A stretch of DNA of 64,000 bases from Clostridia bacterium (GCA_024403185.1 JAKSSG010000003.1:1-64000); one strand, 5' to 3'; counted from the stretch's first letter, positions 28,999 through 37,516 are shown. Numbers and translations are program-made. The notes: generated by a model not told the origin, from the sequence alone.

Positions 28999-29565
28999 AT
29001 GGGAAAAAAGGTTAGCGTTCCGACGCTGGAAACTGACAGATTAATATTGAGGCAGTGGTCAAAGAAGGATGCTGAAGCTCTCTATGATTATGCAAAGGAT
29101 CCGGACGTGGGACCACATGCGGGATGGAAACCCCATGCCAATGTAGCCGAATCCCGCTTTATCATCAAAGAGCTGTTCAGACAGAACATGACCTGGGCAA
29201 TTGTCGAAAAGGAAACGGGAACCGTAATCGGAAGCATCGGGCTGGAACCTGACAAGTTCAGACCGGATGTAGAAAGCAGGGAAATGGGATACTCTCTTGC
29301 CAAAAGCAGATGGAAGAGAGGATACATGACTGAAGCGGCGAAGCGTATTATCAGATACGCCTTCGATGAACTCAATCTGACAGTGCTGATGATAAGAACC
29401 AGCGAAACAAACTTCAGAAGTCAGAGGGTAATAGAGAAGTGCGGATTCACATATGAGGGGACACTTCGAAGAGCGTACAGACTGTATGACAGATCGATAA
29501 GAGAGGTAAGATGTTACTCAATGCTCAGAGAAGAGTATGAAGAACTGTGGGAAAAAGAGGTTTAA
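28999..29565 (+). CDS. GNAT family N-acetyltransferase (RimJ/RimL-like)
   Basis: A 188-residue acetyl-CoA-dependent acetyltransferase. LETDRLILRQW at the N-terminus, EMGYSLAKSRWKRGYMTEAAKRII near 90-115 (acetyl-CoA loop) and NFRSQRVIEKCGFTYEG near 140-156 are typical of the RimJ/RimL group, which modify protein N-termini or small amines; the substrate is unknown. It starts 11 bases after the LTA synthase-like gene behind AAAGGAAA and appears to end the operon. Confidence 0.85.
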   Translation: MGKKVSVPTLETDRLILRQWSKKDAEALYDYAKDPDVGPHAGWKPHANVAESRFIIKELFRQNMTWAIVEKETGTVIGSIGLEPDKFRPDVESREMGYSLAKSRWKRGYMTEAAKRIIRYAFDELNLTVLMIRTSETNFRSQRVIEKCGFTYEGTLRRAYRLYDRSIREVRCYSMLREEYEELWEKEV

Positions 29566-29612
29566 GCTTTTTCTTGCTAGCCCCCTGAAAATATGGTAAC
29601 ATTGTAAAGCGT

Positions 29613-30077
29613 ATGAAAAAATACATGGAAGAGGCTCTCAGAGAGGCCAGACTGGCGGCAGCAGCCGGGGAAGTTCCGGTGGGTGCCGTGATAGTGCGTG
29701 AAGGGCAGATCATCGCCAGGGCACATAACCTGGTGGAGACACTGAAGGACCCTACCGCGCATGCGGAAATTCTTGCAATACGGCAGGCGGCAAAGGCACT
29801 TGGAGGCTGGAGGCTCATCGGATGTCAGATGTATGTGACGACCGAACCCTGCAGCATGTGTGCCGGAGCAATTGTCTGGGCAAGAATAGAGAAACTGTTT
29901 ATAGGAACGATGGATCCGAAGGCAGGGGCATGCGGCAGCGTGTTCAACATTGTCCAGGAGGAGAGGCTGAACCACTTTGTAGAGATAGAAACAGGTCTCA
30001 TGCAGGAGGAATGCTCCGAAGAAATGAAGACCTTCTTCAGAAAAATAAGAGACAGTAAATTGGAGGAAAATCAGTAA
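29613..30077 (+). CDS. tadA: tRNA-specific adenosine deaminase
   Basis: Converts A34 to inosine in tRNA-Arg(ACG). The 154 residues have the zinc and proton-shuttle motif HAEILAI (His50, Glu52) and PCSMC (Cys80, Cys83), preceded by GEVPVGAVIV near 19-28, and the family C-terminus FFRKIR. No Shine-Dalgarno precedes ATG 29613 (or 29625). TGgTAACAT at 29594-29602 may be an extended -10 ten bases upstream, so the message could have a leader of only a few bases. The SRP RNA and dnaX, common neighbours in Firmicutes, are not beside it. Confidence 0.93.
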   Translation: MKKYMEEALREARLAAAAGEVPVGAVIVREGQIIARAHNLVETLKDPTAHAEILAIRQAAKALGGWRLIGCQMYVTTEPCSMCAGAIVWARIEKLFIGTMDPKAGACGSVFNIVQEERLNHFVEIETGLMQEECSEEMKTFFRKIRDSKLEENQ

Positions 30078-31027
30078 TGAAAAGAATTGGCGCAATCGTT
30101 TGCGTAATGATGATGGCAGTAGCAATGCTCGCACCTGCATGCCTTGCAGCAGACAATGAAGGCACAGATGCGGTAAACAAGACAGGCTTCACAATCCTGA
30201 CATCTTCACCTGAAGACGGAACAGAAGGTGTTGCAGTAGACAACCTTTCGGTAAAGATTACCTTCAGCAAAGAGATGCAGCCAAAGAACAAGAAGGTAAG
30301 AAACGAGAATGCGAAGCAGTTCAAGCTGAAGGACTCCAAGGGAAACAAAATACCGGTACAGGTATACTACAGTGACGAAGAGGAAGGACTCGTTCTGGTT
30401 GCGGCTGACACATTCAGCTCAAAGAACAAGAACAAGAGAATCAAGGGCGATGAACAGTATGTCCTTACAATAGGAAGAAACCTTCAGGCAACTGACGGAA
30501 CCACTCTTGGTGAACAGCAGACAATCGCAATGAAGACTCTGAATCAGGGAAGATCAACAGCAATCTACATGATTCTCATGTTCCTGATGATGGGCGGAAT
30601 GATCTTCTTCACAGTCAGAGGATCCAAGAAGGACGAAAAGAAGAAGAAGGAAGAAAGACAGTTCAAGGAAGGCGTAAATCCTTACAAGGAAGCCAAGAGG
30701 TCCGGCAAGTCCGTTCAGGAAGTCGTAGAGAAGGAAAGCAGGAAAAAGAGAAAGAAAGAAGAAGCAATCCGCAGACAGCAGGAAGCTGAAGCGGCAATAG
30801 AAGCAGAGATTATCGAAAAGATCAGAAAAGAATCCAACAAGAGGGTATCTGCACCGAAGTCAATTGCCGATGCGGGAAGCAAGTACAAGCTCAAGGTTGT
30901 AACGGATTCAGGCAAGAAGGTTGAAGAACCTAAGGCTGCGGCCGCTAAAACAAACAAGGGAACAACAAACCCTAAGAACCAGAAGGGCAAGAACAAGAAC
31001 AAGAAAAAAGGCGGAAAGAAAAAATAA
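30077..31027 (+). CDS. Exported Ig-like domain protein with one membrane span and a lysine-rich cytoplasmic tail
   Basis: Residues 1-25 form a signal peptide (cleavage likely after CLA). About 36-155 resemble a bacterial Ig-like (Big_5/SbsA type) domain: SSPEDGTEGVAVDNLSVKITFSKEM. A transmembrane helix lies near 160-180 (IYMILMFLMMGGMIFFTV), followed by about 135 residues that are extremely rich in Lys, Glu and Ala, including a coiled-coil stretch near 225-255 and a K/N/G tail. Topology would be outside-membrane-inside. I do not recognise the whole protein. TTGGAGGAAAATC precedes the ATG; tadA ends at the A of its start codon. Confidence 0.75.
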   Translation: MKRIGAIVCVMMMAVAMLAPACLAADNEGTDAVNKTGFTILTSSPEDGTEGVAVDNLSVKITFSKEMQPKNKKVRNENAKQFKLKDSKGNKIPVQVYYSDEEEGLVLVAADTFSSKNKNKRIKGDEQYVLTIGRNLQATDGTTLGEQQTIAMKTLNQGRSTAIYMILMFLMMGGMIFFTVRGSKKDEKKKKEERQFKEGVNPYKEAKRSGKSVQEVVEKESRKKRKKEEAIRRQQEAEAAIEAEIIEKIRKESNKRVSAPKSIADAGSKYKLKVVTDSGKKVEEPKAAAAKTNKGTTNPKNQKGKNKNKKKGGKKK

Positions 31028-31034
31028 GCAGAAT

Positions 31035-31071
31035 TGAGTCGCGGGGACCTTCCCCGCGACTCATTTTATTT
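31035..31071 (+). terminator. Strong intrinsic terminator
   Basis: GAGTCGCGGGG (31036-31046) pairs perfectly with CCCCGCGACTC (31052-31062) around ACCTT, then ATTTTATTT. It ends the tadA/Ig-like unit. Confidence 0.92.
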
Positions 31072-31072
31072 A

Positions 31073-31108
31073 TGGTATAATGAGTTTCGGGACAGGTTCC
31101 CAAAACTC
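31073..31108 (+). promoter_or_regulatory. Extended -10 promoter and adjoining hairpin with T-run ahead of ispE
   Basis: TGgTATAAT (31073-31081) is an extended -10. Directly after it, GAGTTT...AAACTC (31082-31087 with 31103-31108, inner pairs GGGA with TTCC) forms a hairpin followed by seven further T residues and then the AGGTGA ribosome binding site. For read-through RNA this would act as a second terminator; RNA started at the promoter would lack most of the 5' arm and escape it. Confidence 0.55.
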
Positions 31109-31126
31109 TTTTTTTAGGTGAAAGAC

Positions 31127-32059
31127 ATGAATGAAATTGAACTCAGATCATATGCCAAGATAAACCTGACGCTGGATGTTAAAGGTGTGCTGGATAACGG
31201 CATGCATATTGTCGAGATGGTAATGCAGCAGATTCTGCTCTGTGATGACGTGTCAATGAGGTGGGAGCCGGCAGAGACGTCGGAGGAACTCAGAATTATC
31301 CTGACGACAAACAGGAAATATCTGCCGACCGACGAGAGGAATCTGGCATACAAGGCGGCGCTCCTGATGAACGAAAAGTACGGACCGTTCGGGGGAACGC
31401 TCAGAATACACATAAAAAAACGGATTCCTGTAGCGGCCGGACTGGCCGGAGGAAGCAGCAACGGAGCTACGGTTCTGCACGGGCTGAACCTTCTGTGGAA
31501 CCTTGGTCTGGACGTTGCCGGCCTTTGCGAGACGGGCGGGAAGCTCGGCTCGGACGTCCCGTTCTGCATAATGGGGCAGGCTGCGGAAAACATCAATCTG
31601 AAGGAGCGCTTCGCGGATGACCCTCTTGCGACACACTGCGCCCTGGCCGGCGGAACTGGTACTGATTTAAGGCCCGTTGCCGGACTGAAGAGTCATCTGG
31701 TATTGTCAAAACCGGCGGTCAGCGTGTCAACAGCCAGCGTGTATAAGGGCATTGATCAGGTAGATATTCCGGAGAGACCGGACAACGAGGCAATGATAGC
31801 CGCTTTAAAAACAAAAGACCTGTCTCAAATTGAAGAAAACATGGTCAATGTACTTGAAAACTATACATTAAAGGAGTATCCTACTGTTGTGTATACAAAG
31901 AACAAGATGCAGAAACTGTGTGAACCGAGAGCCGTTCTCATGAGCGGAAGCGGTCCAACGGTGTTCGGTCTTTGCGACAGCATTGAGCAGTCGAAACGTA
32001 TATGCGAAGAGATGATAGAAGTTAATAGAGAAAGTTACTGGACGAGGACAACATGTTAA
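31127..32059 (+). CDS. ispE: 4-diphosphocytidyl-2-C-methyl-D-erythritol kinase
   Basis: GHMP kinase of the non-mevalonate (MEP) isoprenoid pathway. The 310 residues begin MNEIELRSYAKINLTLDV (substrate-binding motif), contain the ATP loop PVAAGLAGGSSNGATVL near 100-116 and end with the GHMP motif MSGSGPTVFG near 268. I chose ATG 31127, five bases after AGGTGA; GTG 31118 overlaps that ribosome binding site. It overlaps the GntR gene by seven bases, an order (ispE-GntR) often seen in Clostridia. Confidence 0.93.
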   Translation: MNEIELRSYAKINLTLDVKGVLDNGMHIVEMVMQQILLCDDVSMRWEPAETSEELRIILTTNRKYLPTDERNLAYKAALLMNEKYGPFGGTLRIHIKKRIPVAAGLAGGSSNGATVLHGLNLLWNLGLDVAGLCETGGKLGSDVPFCIMGQAAENINLKERFADDPLATHCALAGGTGTDLRPVAGLKSHLVLSKPAVSVSTASVYKGIDQVDIPERPDNEAMIAALKTKDLSQIEENMVNVLENYTLKEYPTVVYTKNKMQKLCEPRAVLMSGSGPTVFGLCDSIEQSKRICEEMIEVNRESYWTRTTC

Positions 32060-32724
32060 ATTTTGATATCCAAAACCATAAACCGCTGAGAGAAATGGTT
32101 TATGAAGAACTGAAGATGCAGATTCTTACAGGAACCATCATTCCGGGGACAAGAATGATGGAAGTTGAACTGGCTGAGGAAATGGGAGTAAGCAGAACCC
32201 CTATCCGCGAGGCTATCAGAAAGCTGGAAAAGGAAGGCCTTGTAACAATTGAGCCGAGAAGGGGAGCTTATGCTTCAATGATTTCAACAGAGGACATGGT
32301 TGAAATCCTGGAAGTGCGTCAGGACCTGGAAGGTCTGGCAGCGTTTTTCGCGGCAGAGAGAATGCAGCCTGCACAGCTGGATGAACTCAATGAGGTTTCA
32401 TCAAATTATAATGAAGCTGTTACACGGGGAAGCATGGAGGACATGATCAAGTATGACACCAGATTCCACAGGATTATCGTTGATTCATGTCACAACAAGA
32501 TTCTCGTTCAGATGATTGAGCAACTCCAGGAGCTGGTTCTCAGATTCAGATACATATATTACGATAACTTCAAGAGGGCAGAAAATATGCCTGAAGAACA
32601 CGAGGCAATTCTCAAGGCGATAGAGAGCAAGGATGCGAATCTGGCAAGGGAAGCCGCAGATGTTCACATTGACAGACTTAAGACAATGGTAATCGAGGAA
32701 GGCGTACAGCAGAAACATGTTTAA
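32053..32724 (+). CDS. GntR family transcriptional regulator (FCD/FadR subfamily)
   Basis: A 223-residue DNA-binding regulator. The N-terminal winged helix (about 10-75) reads LREMVYEELKMQILTGTIIPG...EEMGVSRTPIREAIRKLEKEGLVTIEPRRGAYA. The C-terminal all-helical FCD domain (about 85-215) is a small-ligand and metal-binding domain; ligands of the family are mostly organic acids. Start ATG lies within ispE and its stop overlaps the phosphohexomutase start, so it is part of the same operon. Its target and ligand are not shown. Confidence 0.9.
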   Translation: MLNFDIQNHKPLREMVYEELKMQILTGTIIPGTRMMEVELAEEMGVSRTPIREAIRKLEKEGLVTIEPRRGAYASMISTEDMVEILEVRQDLEGLAAFFAAERMQPAQLDELNEVSSNYNEAVTRGSMEDMIKYDTRFHRIIVDSCHNKILVQMIEQLQELVLRFRYIYYDNFKRAENMPEEHEAILKAIESKDANLAREAADVHIDRLKTMVIEEGVQQKHV

Positions 32725-34264
32725 AAAGTATTCAAAGCTGCAGAACGGCAGCGACATAAGAGGCGTATCATTAACAGGGGTTCCGGGAGAACCCCTTTCT
32801 TTAAGAGAAGATGAAGCCAGAGAAATCGCAATCGGCTTCGTAATCTGGCTTTCCGAAAAGCTTGGAAAGAAACCGGAAGAGCTGGTTCTGGCAATCGGCA
32901 GAGATCCAAGGACCTCAGGGCCAAGACTTCTGGACGGACTGATGGACGGTTTTGGCCTATATGACTGCAGAGTCTATGACTTCGGCCTGGCCAGCACGCC
33001 GGCAATGTTCATGGCAACCGTATTCCCTGAATTTCAGTGTGACGGAACGGTAATGATTACAGCAAGCCATCTGCCATACAACAGAAACGGGTTCAAATTC
33101 TTTACGGTCGAAGGCGGACTCAACAAGAAGGACATCACCCAGATCCTGAAATATGCATCAGACAAGGACCTTCAGATTGAGAAGATCGGTCAGCCGCCAA
33201 TGGAGGGAAAGCAGACTCACAGGCTGGGCAAGCTTGTCTTCGAAGCGGAGCCGGCGGACATTATGACACCATACTGTGAACACCTTAAGCAGCTGATTGT
33301 TGAAGGTGCCGGCATGGGCGAACAGCCTCTCAGGGGAATGAAGATAACGGTCGATGCAGGAAACGGCGGCGGAGGTTTTTATGCAACAAGAGTGTTGAAA
33401 CCGCTGGGAGCGGATATAAGCTCCAGCCAGTTCCTTGAACCGGACGGCATGTTTGAAAACCATGCACCGAATCCCGAGGACAGGGAGGCGATGAACTCAA
33501 TCTCGCTGAAGGTCGTGGGTAGCGGTTCGGATCTGGGAATCATTTTCGATACGGACGTTGACAGGTCGGCGGCAGTGGATTCAAGGGGCAGAGAAATTGC
33601 ACGAAACGGAATCGTTGCCATGGCAGCAGCTCTTGTAGCCGAGGATCATCCGGGAACGACGGTTGTAACGGACAGCATTACAAGCAGACAGCTGACAGAA
33701 TTCCTGGAAAAGGAACTGGGGCTCAGGCACCTCAGATTCAAGAGGGGCTACAGAAATGTAATCAACAAAGCCATTGAACTCAACGAGGAAGGAACAGATT
33801 CCCAGCTGGCGATTGAAACATCGGGACATGCGGCCCTGAAGGAAAACTATTTCCTGGACGACGGAGCATATCTGGCAACGAAGATAGTGATAAAGGCCGC
33901 GAAGCTCTTTGCCGAAGGCAGGAAAATCGACAGCGTAATAGATAAGCTGGAAAATCCGGCAGACGAGAAGGAACTCAGGATCCCGGTTCTCGCCGAAGAC
34001 TTCAGCGCATATGGAGACAGGGTTCTCGAAGACCTTAAGGCTTATGCAAAGGCAACAGAAGGCATGTCACTGGAAGAACCCAACTATGAAGGCGTGCGCA
34101 TCAACTTTACGGGTGATGCCAGCGGTTGGTGCCTGCTCAGAAAATCACTGCATGATCCCCTTCTGCCGATGAACATTGCGGCAGATGAAAAGGGCGGATG
34201 TGCGGCAATCCAGAAGAAGATGATGGATTTCCTGAATCAGTATGAGGAGCTTGGAGATGCTTGA
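32717..34264 (+). CDS. Alpha-D-phosphohexomutase (phosphomannomutase/phosphoglucomutase) family
   Basis: Interconverts hexose 1- and 6-phosphates through a phosphoserine. The 515 residues carry the phosphoserine loop as TASHLPYNRNGFKF near 113-126 (most relatives have TASHNP), the metal-binding loop DTDVDRS near 277-283, and the sugar-binding ETSGHAALKENYFLDDGAY near 371-390. The C-terminal phosphate-binding RINF...GWCLLRKSLHDPL is also visible. Specificity for mannose or glucose is undecided. ATG 32717 overlaps the GntR gene by eight bases. Confidence 0.88.
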   Translation: MFKKYSKLQNGSDIRGVSLTGVPGEPLSLREDEAREIAIGFVIWLSEKLGKKPEELVLAIGRDPRTSGPRLLDGLMDGFGLYDCRVYDFGLASTPAMFMATVFPEFQCDGTVMITASHLPYNRNGFKFFTVEGGLNKKDITQILKYASDKDLQIEKIGQPPMEGKQTHRLGKLVFEAEPADIMTPYCEHLKQLIVEGAGMGEQPLRGMKITVDAGNGGGGFYATRVLKPLGADISSSQFLEPDGMFENHAPNPEDREAMNSISLKVVGSGSDLGIIFDTDVDRSAAVDSRGREIARNGIVAMAAALVAEDHPGTTVVTDSITSRQLTEFLEKELGLRHLRFKRGYRNVINKAIELNEEGTDSQLAIETSGHAALKENYFLDDGAYLATKIVIKAAKLFAEGRKIDSVIDKLENPADEKELRIPVLAEDFSAYGDRVLEDLKAYAKATEGMSLEEPNYEGVRINFTGDASGWCLLRKSLHDPLLPMNIAADEKGGCAAIQKKMMDFLNQYEELGDA

Positions 34265-35609
34265 TAACAAACTGAAGAAACTAGAAGAGATAATCAAAGG
34301 CTACGGGCAGATGCTCGTAGCCCTTTCTGGCGGTGTGGACAGCAGCTTCCTTCTTGCCTTTGCATGTAAAGTGTTCGACGAGGAGGGAAGACCGGATGCC
34401 GTTGCAGCGCTGACAGCTTCGGGACCGCAGTTTGCGGGAGATGAACAGGCCTATGCGGAGAAGCTCTGCGACAGGCTGGGAATTGCCCACAAGAAAGTGG
34501 ACGTGGGCCATGTTGTGGGAATGATAAAAAGAAATCCGATCGACAGATGCTATCACTGCAAGAGGGAGATGTTTGGCATTCTGAAGGAGAGAGCCGACAT
34601 GGTCGGAAGCGTTCTCTGTGATGGAACCAATGCGGATGACATGGCGGATTATCGTCCGGGGAACAGGGCCATTGAGGAGCTGGGCATTGCCAGCCCGCTT
34701 AAGGAGGCGGGTCTTACCAAGGACGAGATTCGCCAGGCGCTTGCAGGACTCGATGTGGGCGGAGTAAAGGAAATGGCAGAAAAGCCTGCCTTTGCATGTC
34801 TGGCCACAAGGATTCCTTACGGGGAAACGATTACGGAGCAGAAGATGAAGGCCATCGATGAGGCGGAGAATTTCCTTAAGAGTGAGGGCTTCAGTCAGGT
34901 GAGAGTGCGCTGTCACGAGATTGCCGGAAAGGTCAGCGGAAACGATACCCGTTTCATGGCCAGGATAGAATGTCTCCCGGGCGAAATGGGCAGAATGATG
35001 GAGATGGCAAAGGGGACAGAGGAAAAGCTTCAGAGTCTGGGCTTTGAATTCGTAACGCTGGATCTTGGCGGATATGAGAAGGGAAAGATGAATTCCATGA
35101 TTGAAGGCATGGAGGAGCCGGATCGGATCAAGGTGAGCGAAACCGTCGTACGCGGAAACGCAGCCAACGTTGAAACGGCAGATGTCATGGCGGAGATAGA
35201 CAGGTTTCTTAAAGAGACAAGAGAGCAGGACTATTCCTTCAGCGATTTTGTGGATATTATCGAGAAGCTTCGCCAGCCTGACGGCTGCCCGTGGGACAGG
35301 GAGCAGACACACGAAAGCCTGAAGAAGCACATGGTTGAGGAGGCAAACGAAGCTCTTGACGCCATTGACGAAAAGGACTGGGATCACCTCTGCGAGGAGC
35401 TGGGTGACGTGCTTCTGCAGATTGTTCTCCATTCGCAGATTGCGGCAGAGGCCGGGGAATTCACCATAGATGACGTGGTTCAGTGCGTCAGCGAGAAGAT
35501 GATAAGGAGACACCCTCACGTGTTCGGAAACATCGATGTATCCAGCGTGGATGAGGGCCTCGATTTGTGGGAAGAAATAAAGAAGAGAGAAAAAACTGCT
35601 ACCAAATAA
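34257..35609 (+). CDS. LarE-type sulfur transferase fused to MazG nucleotide pyrophosphohydrolase
   Basis: Residues about 1-270 are a PP-loop ATPase of the LarE family: SGGVDSS near 24-30, RCYHCKREMF near 99 and KPAFACLATRIPYGE with the putative sacrificial cysteine near 181. LarE supplies sulfur to the nickel-pincer cofactor of lactate racemase. Residues about 325-435 are a complete MazG domain: DGCPWDREQTHESLKKHMVEE, then EELGDVLLQIVLHSQ, which hydrolyses NTPs to NMPs. No stop or frame change lies between. The start ATG 34257 sits six bases after GAGGAG; ATG 34242 is an alternative. The neighbour hup is where mazG usually lies in Clostridia, so LarE was probably added to an ancestral mazG. 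Confidence 0.85.
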   Translation: MLDNKLKKLEEIIKGYGQMLVALSGGVDSSFLLAFACKVFDEEGRPDAVAALTASGPQFAGDEQAYAEKLCDRLGIAHKKVDVGHVVGMIKRNPIDRCYHCKREMFGILKERADMVGSVLCDGTNADDMADYRPGNRAIEELGIASPLKEAGLTKDEIRQALAGLDVGGVKEMAEKPAFACLATRIPYGETITEQKMKAIDEAENFLKSEGFSQVRVRCHEIAGKVSGNDTRFMARIECLPGEMGRMMEMAKGTEEKLQSLGFEFVTLDLGGYEKGKMNSMIEGMEEPDRIKVSETVVRGNAANVETADVMAEIDRFLKETREQDYSFSDFVDIIEKLRQPDGCPWDREQTHESLKKHMVEEANEALDAIDEKDWDHLCEELGDVLLQIVLHSQIAAEAGEFTIDDVVQCVSEKMIRRHPHVFGNIDVSSVDEGLDLWEEIKKREKTATK

Positions 35610-35619
35610 ACAGGGCATA

Positions 35620-35696
35620 TGCTATAATAATGCCGTAGTGGTAAGGGTTTCAGATAGTGTACGGTTAGTGTACAGAACGAAATTATATACTACAAT
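35620..35696 (+). promoter_or_regulatory. Promoter region of hup with a direct repeat
   Basis: TGcTATAAT (35620-35628) is an extended -10. Downstream, TAGTGTAC occurs twice (35655-35662 and 35666-35673), spaced 11 bases, about one helical turn, then TACAAT (35691-35696) could be a second -10. The repeat may be a regulator site. The leader of hup is about 130 bases from the first promoter. Confidence 0.45.
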
Positions 35697-35769
35697 CTGA
35701 GGGTTGAGTGGTAGAAGGCTCTCGCTAAAAAAGTCTATAAATCTATTGAAACAAATGGAGGAAAAAAGA

Positions 35770-36042
35770 ATGAATAAAACAGAATTAATCGAAGCAGTAG
35801 CAAAGAGCGCAGGACTGTCAAAGAAGGACGCTGGCAATGCAGTAGCAGCAGTATTTGATGAAATGACAAATGCTCTGAAGAAGGGCGACAAGGTTCAGAT
35901 GATCGGATTTGGTACTTTCGAAGTTAGAAAGAGAGCTGCGAGAACAGCAAGAAACCCTCAGACCGGAGAAGAAATCAAGATTAACGCAACTAAGGTTCCT
36001 GCTTTCAAGGCTGGAAAGGCTCTGAAGGACGCTGTAAAATAA
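35770..36042 (+). CDS. hup: HU family DNA-binding protein
   Basis: A 90-residue nucleoid protein that bends and compacts [24 protein letters not shown] starts the dimerisation helices; [24 protein letters not shown] is the beta-arm that enters the minor groove. ATG 35770 follows ATGGAGGAAAAAAGA. It has its own promoter and terminator, consistent with high expression. Confidence 0.97.
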   Translation: MNKTELIEAVAKSAGLSKKDAGNAVAAVFDEMTNALKKGDKVQMIGFGTFEVRKRAARTARNPQTGEEIKINATKVPAFKAGKALKDAVK

Positions 36043-36066
36043 GCGATAACAGAAATATGCATTCAA

Positions 36067-36096
36067 AACGGACTCAGTAATTGAGTCCGTTTTTTC
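36067..36096 (+). terminator. Intrinsic terminator of hup
   Basis: AACGGACTCA (36067-36076) pairs with TGAGTCCGTT (36082-36091) around GTAAT, running into TTTTTT. Confidence 0.92.
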
Positions 36097-36159
36097 GTAC
36101 ACTCATATTTCTATACTGAACTCAAGAGGAGACGGGAAAAGACAAAGGAGGATAAAGAG

Positions 36160-36435
36160 ATGATGAGTCAGATTGAAATATGGGACATGCAGGAATACTG
36201 CAGCAGAAAGAACGAGGAACGAAAGCAGGGGAGGAGAAGTGCATTCAGTGCGATAAGCCTCATGCTGATAATAGGGGGCATGATTCTGGCGGTGCTGGCG
36301 GGCTGCCTCATTGCCTACGTTCTGAAAATGACGCTGGAAATGACAGGGGTTTATTATCTGGCCATGGGCATAGGCGGTGCGGCCGCAGGCCTGGGCATGA
36401 CAATTCTGGGATTAATAAAAAAGGAAGTGTACTAG
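36160..36435 (+). CDS. Small membrane protein, two transmembrane helices
   Basis: A 91-residue protein of unknown function. A charged N-terminal region (about 1-27, ending RKNEERKQGRR) leads to two hydrophobic helices near 28-52 and 62-86, the second glycine/alanine rich. Strong AAGGAGG eight bases before ATG 36160 supports translation. A second ATG follows immediately. Its stop lies in the loop of a bidirectional terminator shared with the convergent DUF1002 gene. No family recognised. Confidence 0.75.
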   Translation: MMSQIEIWDMQEYCSRKNEERKQGRRSAFSAISLMLIIGGMILAVLAGCLIAYVLKMTLEMTGVYYLAMGIGGAAAGLGMTILGLIKKEVY

Positions 36436-36452
36436 GGTTACACTTCCTTTTA
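36415..36452. terminator. Bidirectional intrinsic terminator
   Basis: AAGGAAGTGTA (36421-36431) pairs with TACACTTCCTT (36439-36449). An A-run precedes it and TTTT follows it, so it can stop transcripts in both directions. The plus-strand gene's stop codon is inside the loop. Confidence 0.88.
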
Positions 36453-36473
36453 GATTGCTTTTGCATTAAGCAG

Positions 36474-37337
36474 TTATCCGATCAGTGATTTAAACCAGGA
36501 TATGATTCTGTTAATGAAGCCTTCAGCCTTTTCTGGATCAACTACCTGTTTCAGATCTTCGATAATGGATGACGACTGTTCCTTGATGTTGCTCCAGTCA
36601 ATGTCAAGGCCCTGCAGGTTCTGCAGCATGTCCTTGATCTTCTGCAGAGTAGAATCGGAAAGCTCGATGCCTGCATCTTCAGCGGCCTCTCTTATTGATT
36701 CCTCCAGTTCGGAATCCGACATGTTCGGATTGTCTGCCAGGTCTTCCTTTACTTCGGCGATTATCTGTTCCGCAGCATCCGTATCACCTATTTCCTCACC
36801 GACTTCACCGGTTGTGGTGATTTCGTCTACACTGCCTTCGATTACTTCGTCGCCAACATTTTCGCCGGTCATCTGTTCATAGGCCTTGATGGTGCCGACA
36901 AGGGCAGCAGTTCCGGAAATCTCAAAAGGACCGGCAACTGTTACATCCGCACCGGAAAGGCCGGCTGTAGCAAGGGCATTTCTGTACATGTCTTCAGTAC
37001 AGTAACCGATGTTGTGAGTTTCAACGTTGATTTCGCTGCCGCCGTTTTCTTTGATCAGGACCGATGACAGCGCTCTGGAACCTATCTGGTCGCTGCTGAC
37101 ATACTTGTCGAGATACTGATGCTCCTCGGCGTTGGTCACGTAGATAATATTGTAATCGTCTGTATCGGCTACATTGAGCAGGTCAAGAACGGTTGTCTTC
37201 TCCTCATCGGAAAGATTTGAGCCCAGAGCGAGATAGGCGTCGCCGTCTGCCGCAAAGGCAGTTCCTGTAACGGACACACTCATTGCCATGACGAGAGCCA
37301 GGATTACTGCCAGTTTCTTGTTCAGATTGTTTTTCAT
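36474..37337 (-). CDS. DUF1002 exported protein
   Basis: A 287-residue protein. Residues 1-29 form a signal peptide (AVILALVMAMSVSVTGTAFA, then cleavage before ADGD). The mature N-terminal half, LGSNLSDEEKTTVLDLL...IIYVTNAEEHQYLDKYV...GPFEISGTAALVGTIKAYE, matches the DUF1002 family of Firmicutes, whose function is unknown. The C-terminal part is acidic and helical, ending in an amphipathic FINRIISWFKSLIG. AAGGAAAGGG precedes the ATG. It is transcribed towards the origin, opposite to its neighbours. Confidence 0.85.
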   Translation of the reverse strand: MKNNLNKKLAVILALVMAMSVSVTGTAFAADGDAYLALGSNLSDEEKTTVLDLLNVADTDDYNIIYVTNAEEHQYLDKYVSSDQIGSRALSSVLIKENGGSEINVETHNIGYCTEDMYRNALATAGLSGADVTVAGPFEISGTAALVGTIKAYEQMTGENVGDEVIEGSVDEITTTGEVGEEIGDTDAAEQIIAEVKEDLADNPNMSDSELEESIREAAEDAGIELSDSTLQKIKDMLQNLQGLDIDWSNIKEQSSSIIEDLKQVVDPEKAEGFINRIISWFKSLIG

Positions 37338-37458
37338 TTTTTACCCTTTCCTTGATTGCATTTTCTAACATATTATTTATAACATAAAGTCCGATGTCTA
37401 TGTGACAGAATGGTGATTATTCAATTAAAATACGTTAAGGAAGCAGAACGAAAAACTG

Positions 37459-37487
37459 TTGACTTGGAGGCGGTTGTTTAGTACAAT
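37459..37487 (+). promoter_or_regulatory. Promoter of the GEMM-like leader
   Basis: TTGACT (37459-37464), 17 bases, TACAAT (37482-37487). The transcript would start near 37494, about 25 bases ahead of the conserved RNA core. Confidence 0.78.
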
Positions 37488-37516
37488 TACCAAAACGTTA
37501 AAACTGAATATGTTAG

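Noticed and set aside
34281..35618. A 445-codon minus-strand frame across the larE-mazG gene
   Set aside because: The plus-strand product has all expected motifs; the reverse frame has none and no ribosome binding site.
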